Source: Costus lasius (Eukaryota; Streptophyta; Magnoliopsida; Zingiberales; Costaceae). From it: a DNA stretch of 64,000 bases. The stretch is from NCBI GenBank assembly GCA_027563935.2, contig CM050454.1, positions 7,964,001 through 8,028,000 of the forward strand, read 5' to 3'. Every line of letters begins with the position of its first letter. Position 1 is the first letter of the stretch. Of this stretch, positions 11,325-21,400 are shown one piece after another. A program made the translations under genes and the position numbers. Below the pieces are notes generated by a model. That model searched no databases, was not told the DNA's origin, and worked only from the letters and a program-made list of their open reading frames with translations.

Positions 11325-11872
11325 TGATTTACAGGATTAGAAAAATGGTTTGCCTAAATTTGTTGGATCTAATCCTGCAAATAATAAAAAGAAAGAAAAG
11401 AGATTAGGGTTAGAAAAAACTAGAGGCGATCCTCAAGGATATTTCTTTAGACAAATTTCTGTCCCTCACGTGGGATTTGACTGATTTTTTGCCTTGAAGA
11501 TTCAACCAGGATTCTACTATTGTCGACGCATCGGTGTAGCATTTGTCACAAGGATACTTTTAGCTGACAATGTAAAACGAAAAAGAGAGCGTGAGAGAGA
11601 AGAGAAGCTTGTCAACGTGTATTCCAACTTCTATATGCCTCTCCTTATATAGGAGAAGCATGCAACGACTAGGAAGCCAAGTTAAGACTTATTTGGATGT
11701 ATTTAATAATAGCATTAATTAATTAATATACATTAAATAATAAAATAATTAAGATGTCTTACTTAGGCTATTATTAATATTAAATAATTATGGGCAAAAT
11801 GGAAGAGTTATAATTAATTACCCAATTAAAATAATAGATGAATTTTGGGTTTTTTCTATTAAAAGACTAACA
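11325..11872. repeat. Module with palindromic TATA segment, unit 1
   Basis: It contains the palindrome TCTCC-TTATATA-GGAGA near 11640, which would read CTATATAAGGAG on the minus strand and could be an LTR-type promoter. A purine-rich stretch lies left of it. Shared with all units and with the flanks of A2 and A3. The element of origin was not identified. Confidence 0.4.
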
Positions 11873-12053
11873 GAAGCACTAGAAGTTCAGCTCCGCCATG
11901 GGAGAAGACCTCATCAAACAAGACTTTTGCCGCCAAAGAAACCACTAGATCATCTTGAAATAGTTTGTGTCAAGGGAATCAGCAATGCAGAGATCCATAA
12001 ATGATGCACTTAAACTGTTGTCTACGCTTGTGGAGTTATGGTGATAACATAAA
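11873..12053 (+). pseudogene. F-box/FBD exon 2-3 relic R1
   Basis: It aligns with the end of exon 2 (AGTTCAG...GAAGA..ACATCAAACAAG) and with exon 3 (DHLEIVCVKGI...) of the intact F-box gene, joined without the intron. A one-base difference relative to copy R5 near 12000 shifts the frame. It may be the lost 3' end of A1. Confidence 0.7.
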
Positions 12054-12595
12054 CTTACACTTTCTTCAACAATATTCTACTTGTGCTCATTTTGTCACCT
12101 TCATTGATCTATTGCCTAATTTGTTACTTGGACTGCAATAACAAAAAGGTACATTTTTATCATTATGTAGTAGCCACTACACCAAGCGGAAAGTAATGCA
12201 AAGTAAAAGCTACTCGAAAAGCTTCACAAATAGAGCTTTAGACAAACAAGGTAATTTCCTAAGTAAAGAGTGATGTCGTAACCTTCTCTATCTCAATAAC
12301 TTTAATTGAAGATATAGCAAGCTTAAATATACTGAGCATAGGTTCAATGAAGAGCACTAAGAATCACCATACAAGGAAGATATATGGATGTTTGCCGAGT
12401 GATGAGAGGGTATAAATAATTGAACTTTTAGTTTTAAATTTAAATATCATATTAAGATTAAAAAATCGTTATCTATAAGCTAAATGCTCTATTTGACTTA
12501 AGCTAGTACATTGGATCATGCTACGTGTCATGCCTTGTTTTAACATAATACAAAAATTTTTAACAGAACGAATTTTTAAAACAAATTATCTGTTC
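12054..12595. other. F-box 3' flank, no gene
   Basis: A shared 3' flank found after every relic (R1-R6), ending near the motif ggatcatgctaggtgtcatg, where several rearrangement junctions lie. No coding signal. Confidence 0.55.
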
Positions 12596-13281
12596 ATTTT
12601 AATAGGTTCAGCACGGCCGACAGGAATGCACCCACATGCGCACTTCTTAGCCTACGTGAAGGGTTCTAACATTCGTTCAGACCAGAAAGAAGATGAGAGA
12701 AGGTACCCAATTAAATTTGAAAATCAAATTGAAAACGGAAGGGAGAAATTACCTCAACCGAAAATCAAATCCAATCCTTGGATCCATTTTTTGTTTATGT
12801 GCATGTCAATTTTCTGGATCCACACCGGAATTTTGTTAATGCCCACGTCTGATCCGGTGTCTGTGTTTCTTGTCAAAGGGAAGGAATTGGACATTTTCTT
12901 CTAGCGAGCGTGGCTGCTGAGTTCCCTTCCCCGATGAACACTCACTCGTTCTTCCTTTCGTCTGACGAGCATGAGTCACACCACTTGGGCTCACCGTCTG
13001 GATGAGGTCTTTGACTAGAGCTTGTTGAGACCGCACGAAAGGGAAGAGGTGACGAGGATGAGGAAAGGGGAGTAGCGAAAGGACCTTTGACGATCGTAGC
13101 ATCCCGAACTACACCACCGGAACGCGTTGGACAAAGGGATGCCGCTTACCCTTGCCGGAGATTCCCACATTGAGTTTGAGACGTGAGGGAGATGAGGAAG
13201 GCACTAGGAAAGGGGGCGAAGTCCTCAGTTCGTTTTGTAATTCATTGTTCTAGCCACCCAGTTCCTCTATTTCGTTCCTTG
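12596..13281. repeat. Unrecognised leader module, unit 2
   Basis: Second copy of the 8221-8904 module, collinear with a few percent of scattered differences. Confidence 0.7.
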
Positions 13282-13566
13282 TGTTGGCAGCATCACGGCG
13301 GAAGCACGGTGACGAGAGAGAGCGCAGATAGAGAAGAGACAGAGAGAGTAATCACTTATATTAAAATGCTGCTGTAAAATAAAACAAATAAAGTACACAT
13401 ATTTATAGGAAAAAATTTTTGCTAGTCTACGTGCTAAAAATAAAAACCACTAACCATCAATACACGACACATACACACAACTCCGTCAACTCACGAGACC
13501 ACTAAACCTCAACCCTCACATAACACACGACACAATGTCGTGTTTACATATTTGCTATTTTTAACA
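13282..13566 (-). repeat. 3' LTR of minus-strand copia element B2
   Basis: Same LTR as 8905-9199, TGTT...AACA on the plus strand, slightly shorter because of a deletion in the CA-rich part. The purine tract on the minus strand lies at 13567-13577. Confidence 0.8.
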
Positions 13567-13657
13567 CACCCCCTTAAACATGACTCTAACACTTTAACTT
13601 GACACTATCTAACTCTAAGCATATATCACAGAAATATTAACCAATGCCTTTACACTG

Positions 13658-15026
13658 CTAGTATCTCCTTTCCACGGGCTTTGCTTTATGTCTTTTCTTA
13701 TTTCTTCTACTATATACCCTTTTACCTTTTGCATTAGCATGCTCTTCTATTTCTTCGTTGATGATCCTTCTGAATTGATCATCTTCATTAACTTCAACAA
13801 AGTTAATAGGCTCTACATCTGCAAAGTGACATATAAAGATACCATTTTCAACATATAAGACTTCTACGTCTGTTATGTGGGGATGTATTAAGCTCTCTCC
13901 CATCTCCTAAGATACTCTACTTGATGGTCCTCTGTCAGTAACCTCTGCCTGCGGCACTGTATCTAGCATAAAACCATCATCATCCTTAGTGTCTCTCTGT
14001 AGCCTCTCTCTTGAACTCTCTCCAATCTCCCAAAATGTAGCTTGAGGCATAATTTCATATTCGTCAATGCTAGCCTTTTTATTTCCCTTTTCTTGTTCTT
14101 CGTCTTTGCTTTGCTCATGCTCATTATCCACATTTATCTTAACACAGACTCTTTCTCGTTCTTCATAGTCATCTGGGCATGCCTCCAAACATGTAACTAT
14201 GACTTCCTCTTGTACATCCATCTTTAGAGAGTTTTCAAACGTGGTAATATCATTGTCATTCTCATCATCAAAATCTACAAACCAGAATTTATCTCCATAC
14301 ATGTCAATGTAGCAAGGATCTACTTTCAATGTAGAGCTCTTATATGCCATTAAAAGCTTACAATCTAGTTCTTTATCTTTCTTCTTTTGATCCTCATTGC
14401 TTTCTTCTTGTGATAGATAAACCCTTTCATTTCGAGCACGATTACATTCCCTAGCATAGTACCCAAAATTATGACAATTATAACATTTAACATTTGACAT
14501 GTCATATCTTCTCTAAGTTTGATTAAGTCTATTTTGAGCTCCTCCTCTTCTTGATTGTGAAGTATCATGATCTTGGTCTTGTATACTTCTTCCTCTTCTT
14601 GATGCAAAATGAGAAGTATCATTTTGTTCTTGAACACTTCTTTTCTTTCTAGTATCTTTTAGACATAATCTCAATTGTAGAACCACATCCAAAGGTTCTT
14701 TTCTTCTTCTATTTAACTTCTCCTCGTGGGCTTCTAAGGAGCCTGATAATTCTTCTAAGGATATTTCTTCCAAGTCCTTTGATTATTCTACGGCTATGAC
14801 AATATAGTCAAATTTCTCAGTAAGAGAACTAAGAATCTTCTCAATTACCTTAATTTTAGGTACTTGTTCACCAAGTCTTCTCATCTGATTTGCAATCGTT
14901 ACAACCTTTGAGATATAATCTAATACCTTCTCAGCTTCTTCCATATAGAGAGCTTCAATCTCTCCTCTCAAGCTTTGAAGGCAAACTCTTTTGGCCTTTG
15001 AACTTCCTTTGCAAGCACTCTGCAAC
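13658..15026 (-). pseudogene. Copia gag with internally deleted pol, B2
   Basis: This is the longest of the five copies. One frame runs from within the LTR fragment at 15091 down to 13658 with only three in-frame stops (near 14780, 14513 and 13905). It adds the central gag region (RRLGEQVPKIKVIEKIL, UBN2 family) that the other copies lack, followed by the zinc knuckle, deleted protease, acidic linker and truncated RT. It lacks the two stops shared by B1, B3 and B4, so it belongs with B5. Confidence 0.8.
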
Positions 15027-15216
15027 ACGGCGGAAGCACGATGACAAGAGAGAGCACACACAGAGAAGAGATAGCGAGACAACGTAATCACTTATATTAA
15101 AATGCTGCTGTAAAATAAAACAAATAAAGCACACATATTTATAGAGAAATAAATTAGCTAGTCTACGTGCTAAAAATAAAAATCACTAACCCTCAATACA
15201 CGACACATACACACAC
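15027..15216 (-). repeat. 5' LTR fragment of B2, both ends missing
   Basis: Homologous to the inner part of the 13282-13566 LTR. It lacks the first bases and about the last 100 bp, and is joined directly to mid-gag, so the leader, primer site and gag start were deleted. Confidence 0.75.
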
Positions 15217-15504
15217 TAAGCTAACGGAGCAAAATTTTCATTGTAATCAATTATTAGTAATTGAGAATAACTTTTGTAACAAATTTTGCTATATATATTT
15301 GAGTTGAGCCATTTGGGATAAATTTAGTTTTATAAACTTACTTAACACCAATAATTTTTTTTATTATTTAGACGATCAAAGAAATTCGAAGTCTTGATAT
15401 CTCAATCATCTTAATTTCTTCTTCTATTGTCTTAATTCATACTTCTTGCTTTGATGCTTCTTCAAAATTTTTTTGAATGCTTTGCTTCTTATCCGATTTC
15501 AGTG
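15217..15504. other. AT-rich spacer, no gene
   Basis: Contains a short inverted repeat around caaaatttt / aaaattttg (15230-15285). No feature is recognised. Confidence 0.5.
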
Positions 15505-15690
15505 CTACCATTGGTGCTTCCTCGAGCACACGAGACACTGTCCTGTCTTCCATAGTCTGAAGCACTAGAAGTTCTAGCTCCGCCATGGGAGAAGACCTCA
15601 TCAAACAAGACTTCTACTGCTGAAGAAACCATTTGATCATCTGGAAACAGTTTGCGTCAAAGGAATCAGCAATGCTTGTGGTGATAACGT
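15505..15690 (+). pseudogene. F-box/FBD exon 2-3 relic R2
   Basis: It starts with tggtgcttcctcgagcacac, matching the first codons of exon 2 of the intact gene, runs through the ATCAAACAAG region and into a shortened exon 3 (DHLETVCVKGISNA). A stop codon and deletions are present. Confidence 0.65.
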
Positions 15691-16631
15691 AAACTTACAC
15701 TTTCTTTAACATTATTCCACTTGTGGTCGTCTTGTCACCTTCACTGATCTATTCCCTAATATGTTACTTAGAGTTAGTAAAATGATTAGGAGTGCGTTTG
15801 GCACCACTTTTTTGTGAAGATGCTACAATTTTGTGGCTTCGGATAAAAGCCCGAAATGGCTACTGTAGTAGCCACTAAGAATCACCATACAAGGGACTAT
15901 AGTTGGATATTTGCCATGTGAGGAGAGGGTAGAAATAATTGAATAGTTTTAAATTTGAATACCATATTAAGGCTAGAAACCATTATTTACGAGCTAAATG
16001 CTCTATTTGACTTAAGCTAGTGCGTTAGATATTGCTAGGATAGGTAAGAAATATATAATTTTTAGTAAAAATATATAATTAAAAAAATTTAAATTATGAG
16101 AATTTTTTTCTAAGAAAAATAATATGTAGTTTGACCTAGATCATGTTAATTTTAGTTGAGATAGTAGTGCGGAAACAAATAAAAAAAATTAAAATTAATA
16201 ATAAGAACACAACTATATTAGAGAAATATTTTTTAAAAAAATAATAAAAATCATTATTATATATCGAAAATAATATACAAACTAACTACTTAAAAAATAA
16301 TAGCTTTTCTTACCATCCTTATACTCGTTTACCTTCACTTGTTACAATAAACAAATTTCATATTAATTTTAGTTATTTAAAAAAATTTCAAATTTTATAA
16401 ACATTTAATAATTTTAGTTATTTTATATGTAATTAAGTGATAAATAAGTCGCTGCTTTATGAAATTTCATATTACTATACAAAGTTTTATTTAGGAAAGA
16501 AAATAACTGATTAAATTAAATTAGTGGCCAAATTATTCGTTTTGACCAAGTCTTTTGGCAGCGAGACTTGAGATTCTATATGCTTAGCAATATTGCTGAT
16601 CGTCCAAGAGGCCGCCGCAACTCTTGCTACG
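15691..16631 (+). promoter_or_regulatory. Upstream region of F-box gene A2
   Basis: AT-rich. From about 15830 it is collinear with 59245 and from about 16071 with 50885. A possible MITE remnant begins near 15790. A TTGACC W-box-like site and a CTATATGC TATA-like site lie within 100 bp of the ATG at 16632. No other gene is seen. Confidence 0.4.
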
Positions 16632-16998
16632 ATGTCGTCGCCGCTAAGTAATAGCGATCGCCTGAGCGACATGCCGGACGAAATCCTCCACCACATCCTC
16701 TCCTTCCTCCCCACTCCCGAATCAGTGCGCACCTCCGTCCTCTCCTCGCGGTGGCGCCACCTCTGGCACTGTGTCCCTGCCTTTCACTTCGACGCCGTGA
16801 ATCTTCTCAGCCCAGGCAAATTCTACAAGTCCAAAGCCGTGGCTAGAGAGGCGGCAGAAAAGATCAACCAGTTCATCACCCGCCGCGACGCCGCCTGCCC
16901 TCTGCTTCGCTTCCGTCTCTACGTCGGCTGGATATTCGATAACCGGGCAGACCTGGTTAGATGAATGAATGAATGAATTACATGTAATTCTTGAATGT
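16632..16998 (+). pseudogene. F-box gene A2, 5' part, split by gypsy
   Basis: The ATG at 16632 and the F-box (SDRLSDMPDEILHHILSFLP) are intact and almost identical to the gene at 51448. After GTTAG at 16956-16960 the sequence jumps into a 38-bp copy of intron 1 (16961-16998), then five untemplated-looking bases, then gypsy LTR. The reading frame stops at once. The 3' part continues at 24311. Confidence 0.9.
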
Positions 16999-17003
16999 AA
17001 TTA

Positions 17004-18233
17004 CCGGTGGAAGCGAGATCTCCGGCCAATCACCGGCGGAGATCGCGGTTGCGTGGTCGACGAAGATGGAAATCCCATCCTCGTCGAGGGGAGGTTGCAA
17101 TCAAGCGAGATTGGAGCTTGAGCAAGGTCTGGCGACGACGAACTCTCGGCGAGATTCAGATCTGGGAACAGAGCATCTTGTTTGGCGTCGGCGACGAGGC
17201 TCCGGCCGTGGACTCGTCGGCATTCCCTCTCAGATCAACTCACCGGTGCCCTGAGGTAACGAGGAGACTATCTCCTCCGGCGCCGGCAGCCAGACGCGGG
17301 AGAGCGATCGGATTTTCCGATCGCCGGTTCCACGCAGTCACAGCTTCCATTGGGTAGAAATTCTCGTCGGCGGCGACTCCTCCGGCGACAATACTCCGGC
17401 GGCGGCTTCTCCGTTCACGGGCGACCAGATCCCGACCTTCCGGCGGGGATTCGGTGGCCGGACGATGACGGACGGAGGAGGACGTGCCTCCCCTGTTCCG
17501 ACCGAAGTCGCTCTGTTCGGACGCGAGCGGACGCGAACGGGAAGAGGAGGGAAGTTCCGTCGCGCGGGTTCGTACGCGCGTCTCGCTTCGTCTCCGACCG
17601 GACTTTCCGACGCGGCTTCTCGGAGGATCTCGGTGGGCTCGGCTCGTGGAGTGGTGGCACGCTACAAGGGTAAACCCTCCCCGGATCTATCGTGTGTAGT
17701 GGTAGTAGGACGGGTTTCTCGTGTGTAGTGGATAGAGACTTTACCGCCGTCCGGACTTCGTGTGGCTTTTCGTCCGGACGGTTCTTTGCGTTATCTGCGC
17801 CCGCATATGTGTAGTGCGGGTTGTGCTTATTTGTAGGTACTGCTTGCTTGCCTGCAAAGTCCAGGACGTGTGTGCCGGCACCCTTGAAGGTGTTCGCCAC
17901 CGTCCCCTTGTGATTGCTTGAGGCCGCGCCGGTGCCTATCTCGGCTGTGTAGAGAAAGGAGCGCGGGCTGAGGAAATTTCTGTGAGTGCAAAGTGTTTGG
18001 AGAGTCTCCATCACTTTGACACAGTTGAGAGATTTGTATTCGTGTCCGAGGGGCGGTATTCATACCGAACCCTTCGCGCACGTGGTGTGAGGACTTGTAA
18101 AAGTGCTGGGCCAGCTTCCGCAACGCGATCCTAACCGGTCGCGGGCCACTCTAGTGTAGGGCTGAGATCTCCGCGAGGGGATCTGCCGGTTGTGGTTAAG
18201 TTTATTATAAAAAAAATAAATTTGCCCATAACA
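17004..18233 (+). repeat. gypsy 5' LTR, left end missing
   Basis: It overlaps the 3' LTR over 17004-17757. The remaining part to 18233 ends CCCATAACA just before the primer site. The missing left 562 bp can be seen at 22999-23560. Confidence 0.9.
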
Positions 18234-18236
18234 AAC

Positions 18237-18250
18237 CGGTATCAGAGCTT
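18237..18250 (+). other. gypsy primer-binding site
   Basis: CGGTATCAGAGCTT matches the initiator-Met tRNA primer consensus except for the first base. It lies 3 bases after the LTR end. Confidence 0.8.
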
Positions 18251-18474
18251 AAGTTTGTGTAAGTCTATTGTCAGGGATATCGACGTCGGTGTACGCTGTT
18301 TGGAGGGTGCGTACGTCGGTGCCTAGCGCCGGGGCGTAGTCTCTCAGCCTCTTCACTGATCGCTCAGTTCCGACACAGACCGAGCACTACTTAGCTCTTT
18401 TCAGTGCACCCAGAGGTCAGACCATCAGATCTCATTCCACCAGCAGAACTTCAGAGTTACTTCTCACGATCACA

Positions 18475-21400
18475 ATGGTTACAGCTGCAGAGCGCATCTC
18501 CCACTTGGAGACTGCGATAGGGAACTTCGATGGAGACGCTACGATCATGGAGCGTCTCGAGGCACTTCGGTCGGCGATCGAGTCCGTTGGGACCCGCCTG
18601 GATTCTGAGTTGGCACGTCTCTCCAGTGCCCTTGGTGGACTTGCATTGGAGGTGGCTGGTTTGAAGGGGCAGGCTGCTGCCCGTGCTTCTACTTTAGCCA
18701 CAGGCGCTGGGAGTTCCCAGCTGCAGACCACTAGAGTGCGCGTTCCCGAGCCCTCTACTTTCAGTGGGGTACGCAGTGCAAAGGAACTTGAGAATTTCCT
18801 TTGGGATATGGAGCAGTATTTCAGGACTGCTCAGGTGCCTGATTATGAGAGAGCGCAGCTGTGTTCGGCATATCTGACGGGTGACGCCAAGCTCTGGTGG
18901 CGTACCTTAGTGACCCCTCCGGGAGAAGAGGTGCCACGTGACATCTCATGGGATGAGTTGAAAGCTGAACTGAAGAATCAGTTCCTGCCGACACACACTT
19001 CTAAGACTGCTAGAGACTCTCTGCATAAGATCAGACACACGGGGACAGTTCGTGAGTATGTTCGAGCTTACTCTGCCGCCATGCTCGAAATACCACGAAT
19101 GGAAGAAGAGGATCGCTTGTACTTCTTCTTAGAGAGGATGCAGACATGGGCACAGTTGGAAGTTAGGAGACATAGCCCATTAACTCTCAAAGAGGCTATG
19201 GCCGTAGCTGATTCCTTAGTGGATTTGAGGGATAGGAAGCAATCTGCCCCTATCTCCTCTGGTCCATCTAAGTCACGTTCCCCTCAGAGGAATAAGGGGA
19301 AGCGTCCAGCTCCAGGACCCAAGGGTGGGTATAAGAAGAAGCAGGGAAAAGGAGGAGCTACCTCTTCAGGAACCGGCCAGAAGAAAGCCATACCAGCCGG
19401 TTCTCCTCCTAGGGGCGCTCCCAAGCAACAACTGAAGTGTTTCCTTTGCCGAGGTCCTCATCGCATGCGTGATTGTCCTCGGGGAGATACACTTGCAGCC
19501 ATTGTTCAGCGGGAGGCTGCCCAATCTGAAGATCCTCTGATCACTGTGAATCCTTTGGTGATCAATGCCATTGCTACTTCCACCACAATGAAGACCAAGT
19601 TGATGTACGTGGAGATGAGGGTGAACTCACATCGAGTTCATGCCATGATCGATAGTGGTGCATCTCATGTTTTTGTGGTTCATGGCATGGCGACGCGGCT
19701 AGGGCTGAGCATGTCCCCTGCTCAGGACCGCTTCAAGACGATCAACGCTGAGGAGCGGCAGATCGCAGGAATATCCTATGATGTTCCTCTTGTCTTCGGG
19801 GAGTGGAAGGGTAAGAACCATGTACGCGTGGTTCAGATGGACGATTATGATGTTATCGTCGGCTTGGAGTTGATACAGAAGATGAAGGCTGCTATAGTCC
19901 CTCATCTAAAGGGTGTCCAGGTGATGGATGAGAGATACCCTTGCTTTGTTCGTTGCCTACAGTTGGCTGGGTCGGATAAGTCAGTACGACCAGGGAAGGC
20001 TCAGAGTACATACATATCGGCTGCTACTCTTGAGACAGGCTTACGTCGGGGCGAGCGGACCTTTCTGGCTACATGGGTGACGGCCCCTGTAGAAGGTCCA
20101 GACGACGTACCAGCGGAAGTGAAGAATTTACTTGAGGAGTTCCAGGATCTTCTTCCGCCTGAGCTACCTAAGGAGCTTCCTCCCAGACGTGCGATTGATC
20201 ACCGCATTGAGTTGGTTCCTGGGGCAGCTCCTTCTTTCCGACCCCCATACCGCATGCCTCCTGCAGAGCTCGTAGAGCTGAGGAAGCAGTTGGATGAACT
20301 CTTGGCAGCTGGGTTCATCCAACCCTCCAAGTCTCCATTTGGTGCTCCTGTGCTGTTTCAAAAGAAAAAGGACGGTAGTCTTCGCTTCTGTGTTGACTAC
20401 CGTGCCTTAAATAAGATCACCATCAGGAACAGATACCCGATCCCACATATCCAGGACCTCATCGACAGACTAGCGGGCGCTACTGTCTTCACCAAGCTTG
20501 ATTTGAGATCAGGCTATTGGCAGGTCCGCATAGCTGAGGGAGATGAGGCGAAGACAGCCTGTGTCACCCGGTACGGCGCCTTCGAGTTCTTGGTTATGCC
20601 ATTTGGCTTAACCAATGCGCCGGCTACCTTCTCCCACCTGATGAATAATGTTCTGACACAGTTGCTAGACGATTTTGTAGTCGTCTACCTTGATGATATC
20701 GTGGTGTACTCGGCCACGATGGAGGAGCATTTGCAGCATCTGAGATTGGTGTTTCAGAGACTGAGGGAACACCAGCTGTATGTGAAGAGGGAGAAATGCT
20801 CCTTTGCTGCTTCTGAGATCCAGTTTCTGGGCCATGTGGTAGGCCATGGCACTGTCCAGATGGATCCTGAGAAGGTGCGTGCCATCGTCGAGTGGACCGC
20901 ACCTACTTCCCCTACTGAGCTCCGATCTTTCCTGGGAGTGGCGAATTTCTACAGGAAATTTATCCAGGACTACTCCAAGATCGCAGCTCCCCTTTCTGAC
21001 CTCCTGAGGAAGGAGACTCCATGGCTATGGCAAGAACGGCATCAGACTGCGTTTGCAAAGTTGAAACGCAGGATCGCCAGTGAGCCGGTTCTTCGTATGC
21101 CGGACTTCAGTCGGCCCTTTGAGGTCCATACCGATGCCTCTGACAGAGCGATCGGTGGAGTGCTCTTACAGGAGGGGCATCCAGTGGCATTTGAGAGCCG
21201 GAAGTTAAGTCCGGTGGAGCAGCGTTACTCAGCTCACGAGAAGGAGATGGTCGCCGTGATCCACTGCCTTCGAGTTTGGCGCAGCTATCTTCTCGGTAGC
21301 GCTTTCATAGTGAAGACGGATAATGTCGCCAACACATACTTCGCTACGCAGAAAAAGCTCTCACCTAAACAAGCGAGATGGCAGGAGTTCCTCGCTGAAT

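Noticed and set aside
17415..18014. 199-codon minus-strand ORF
   Set aside because: Within the chromovirus 5' LTR and leader, GC-rich, no domain.
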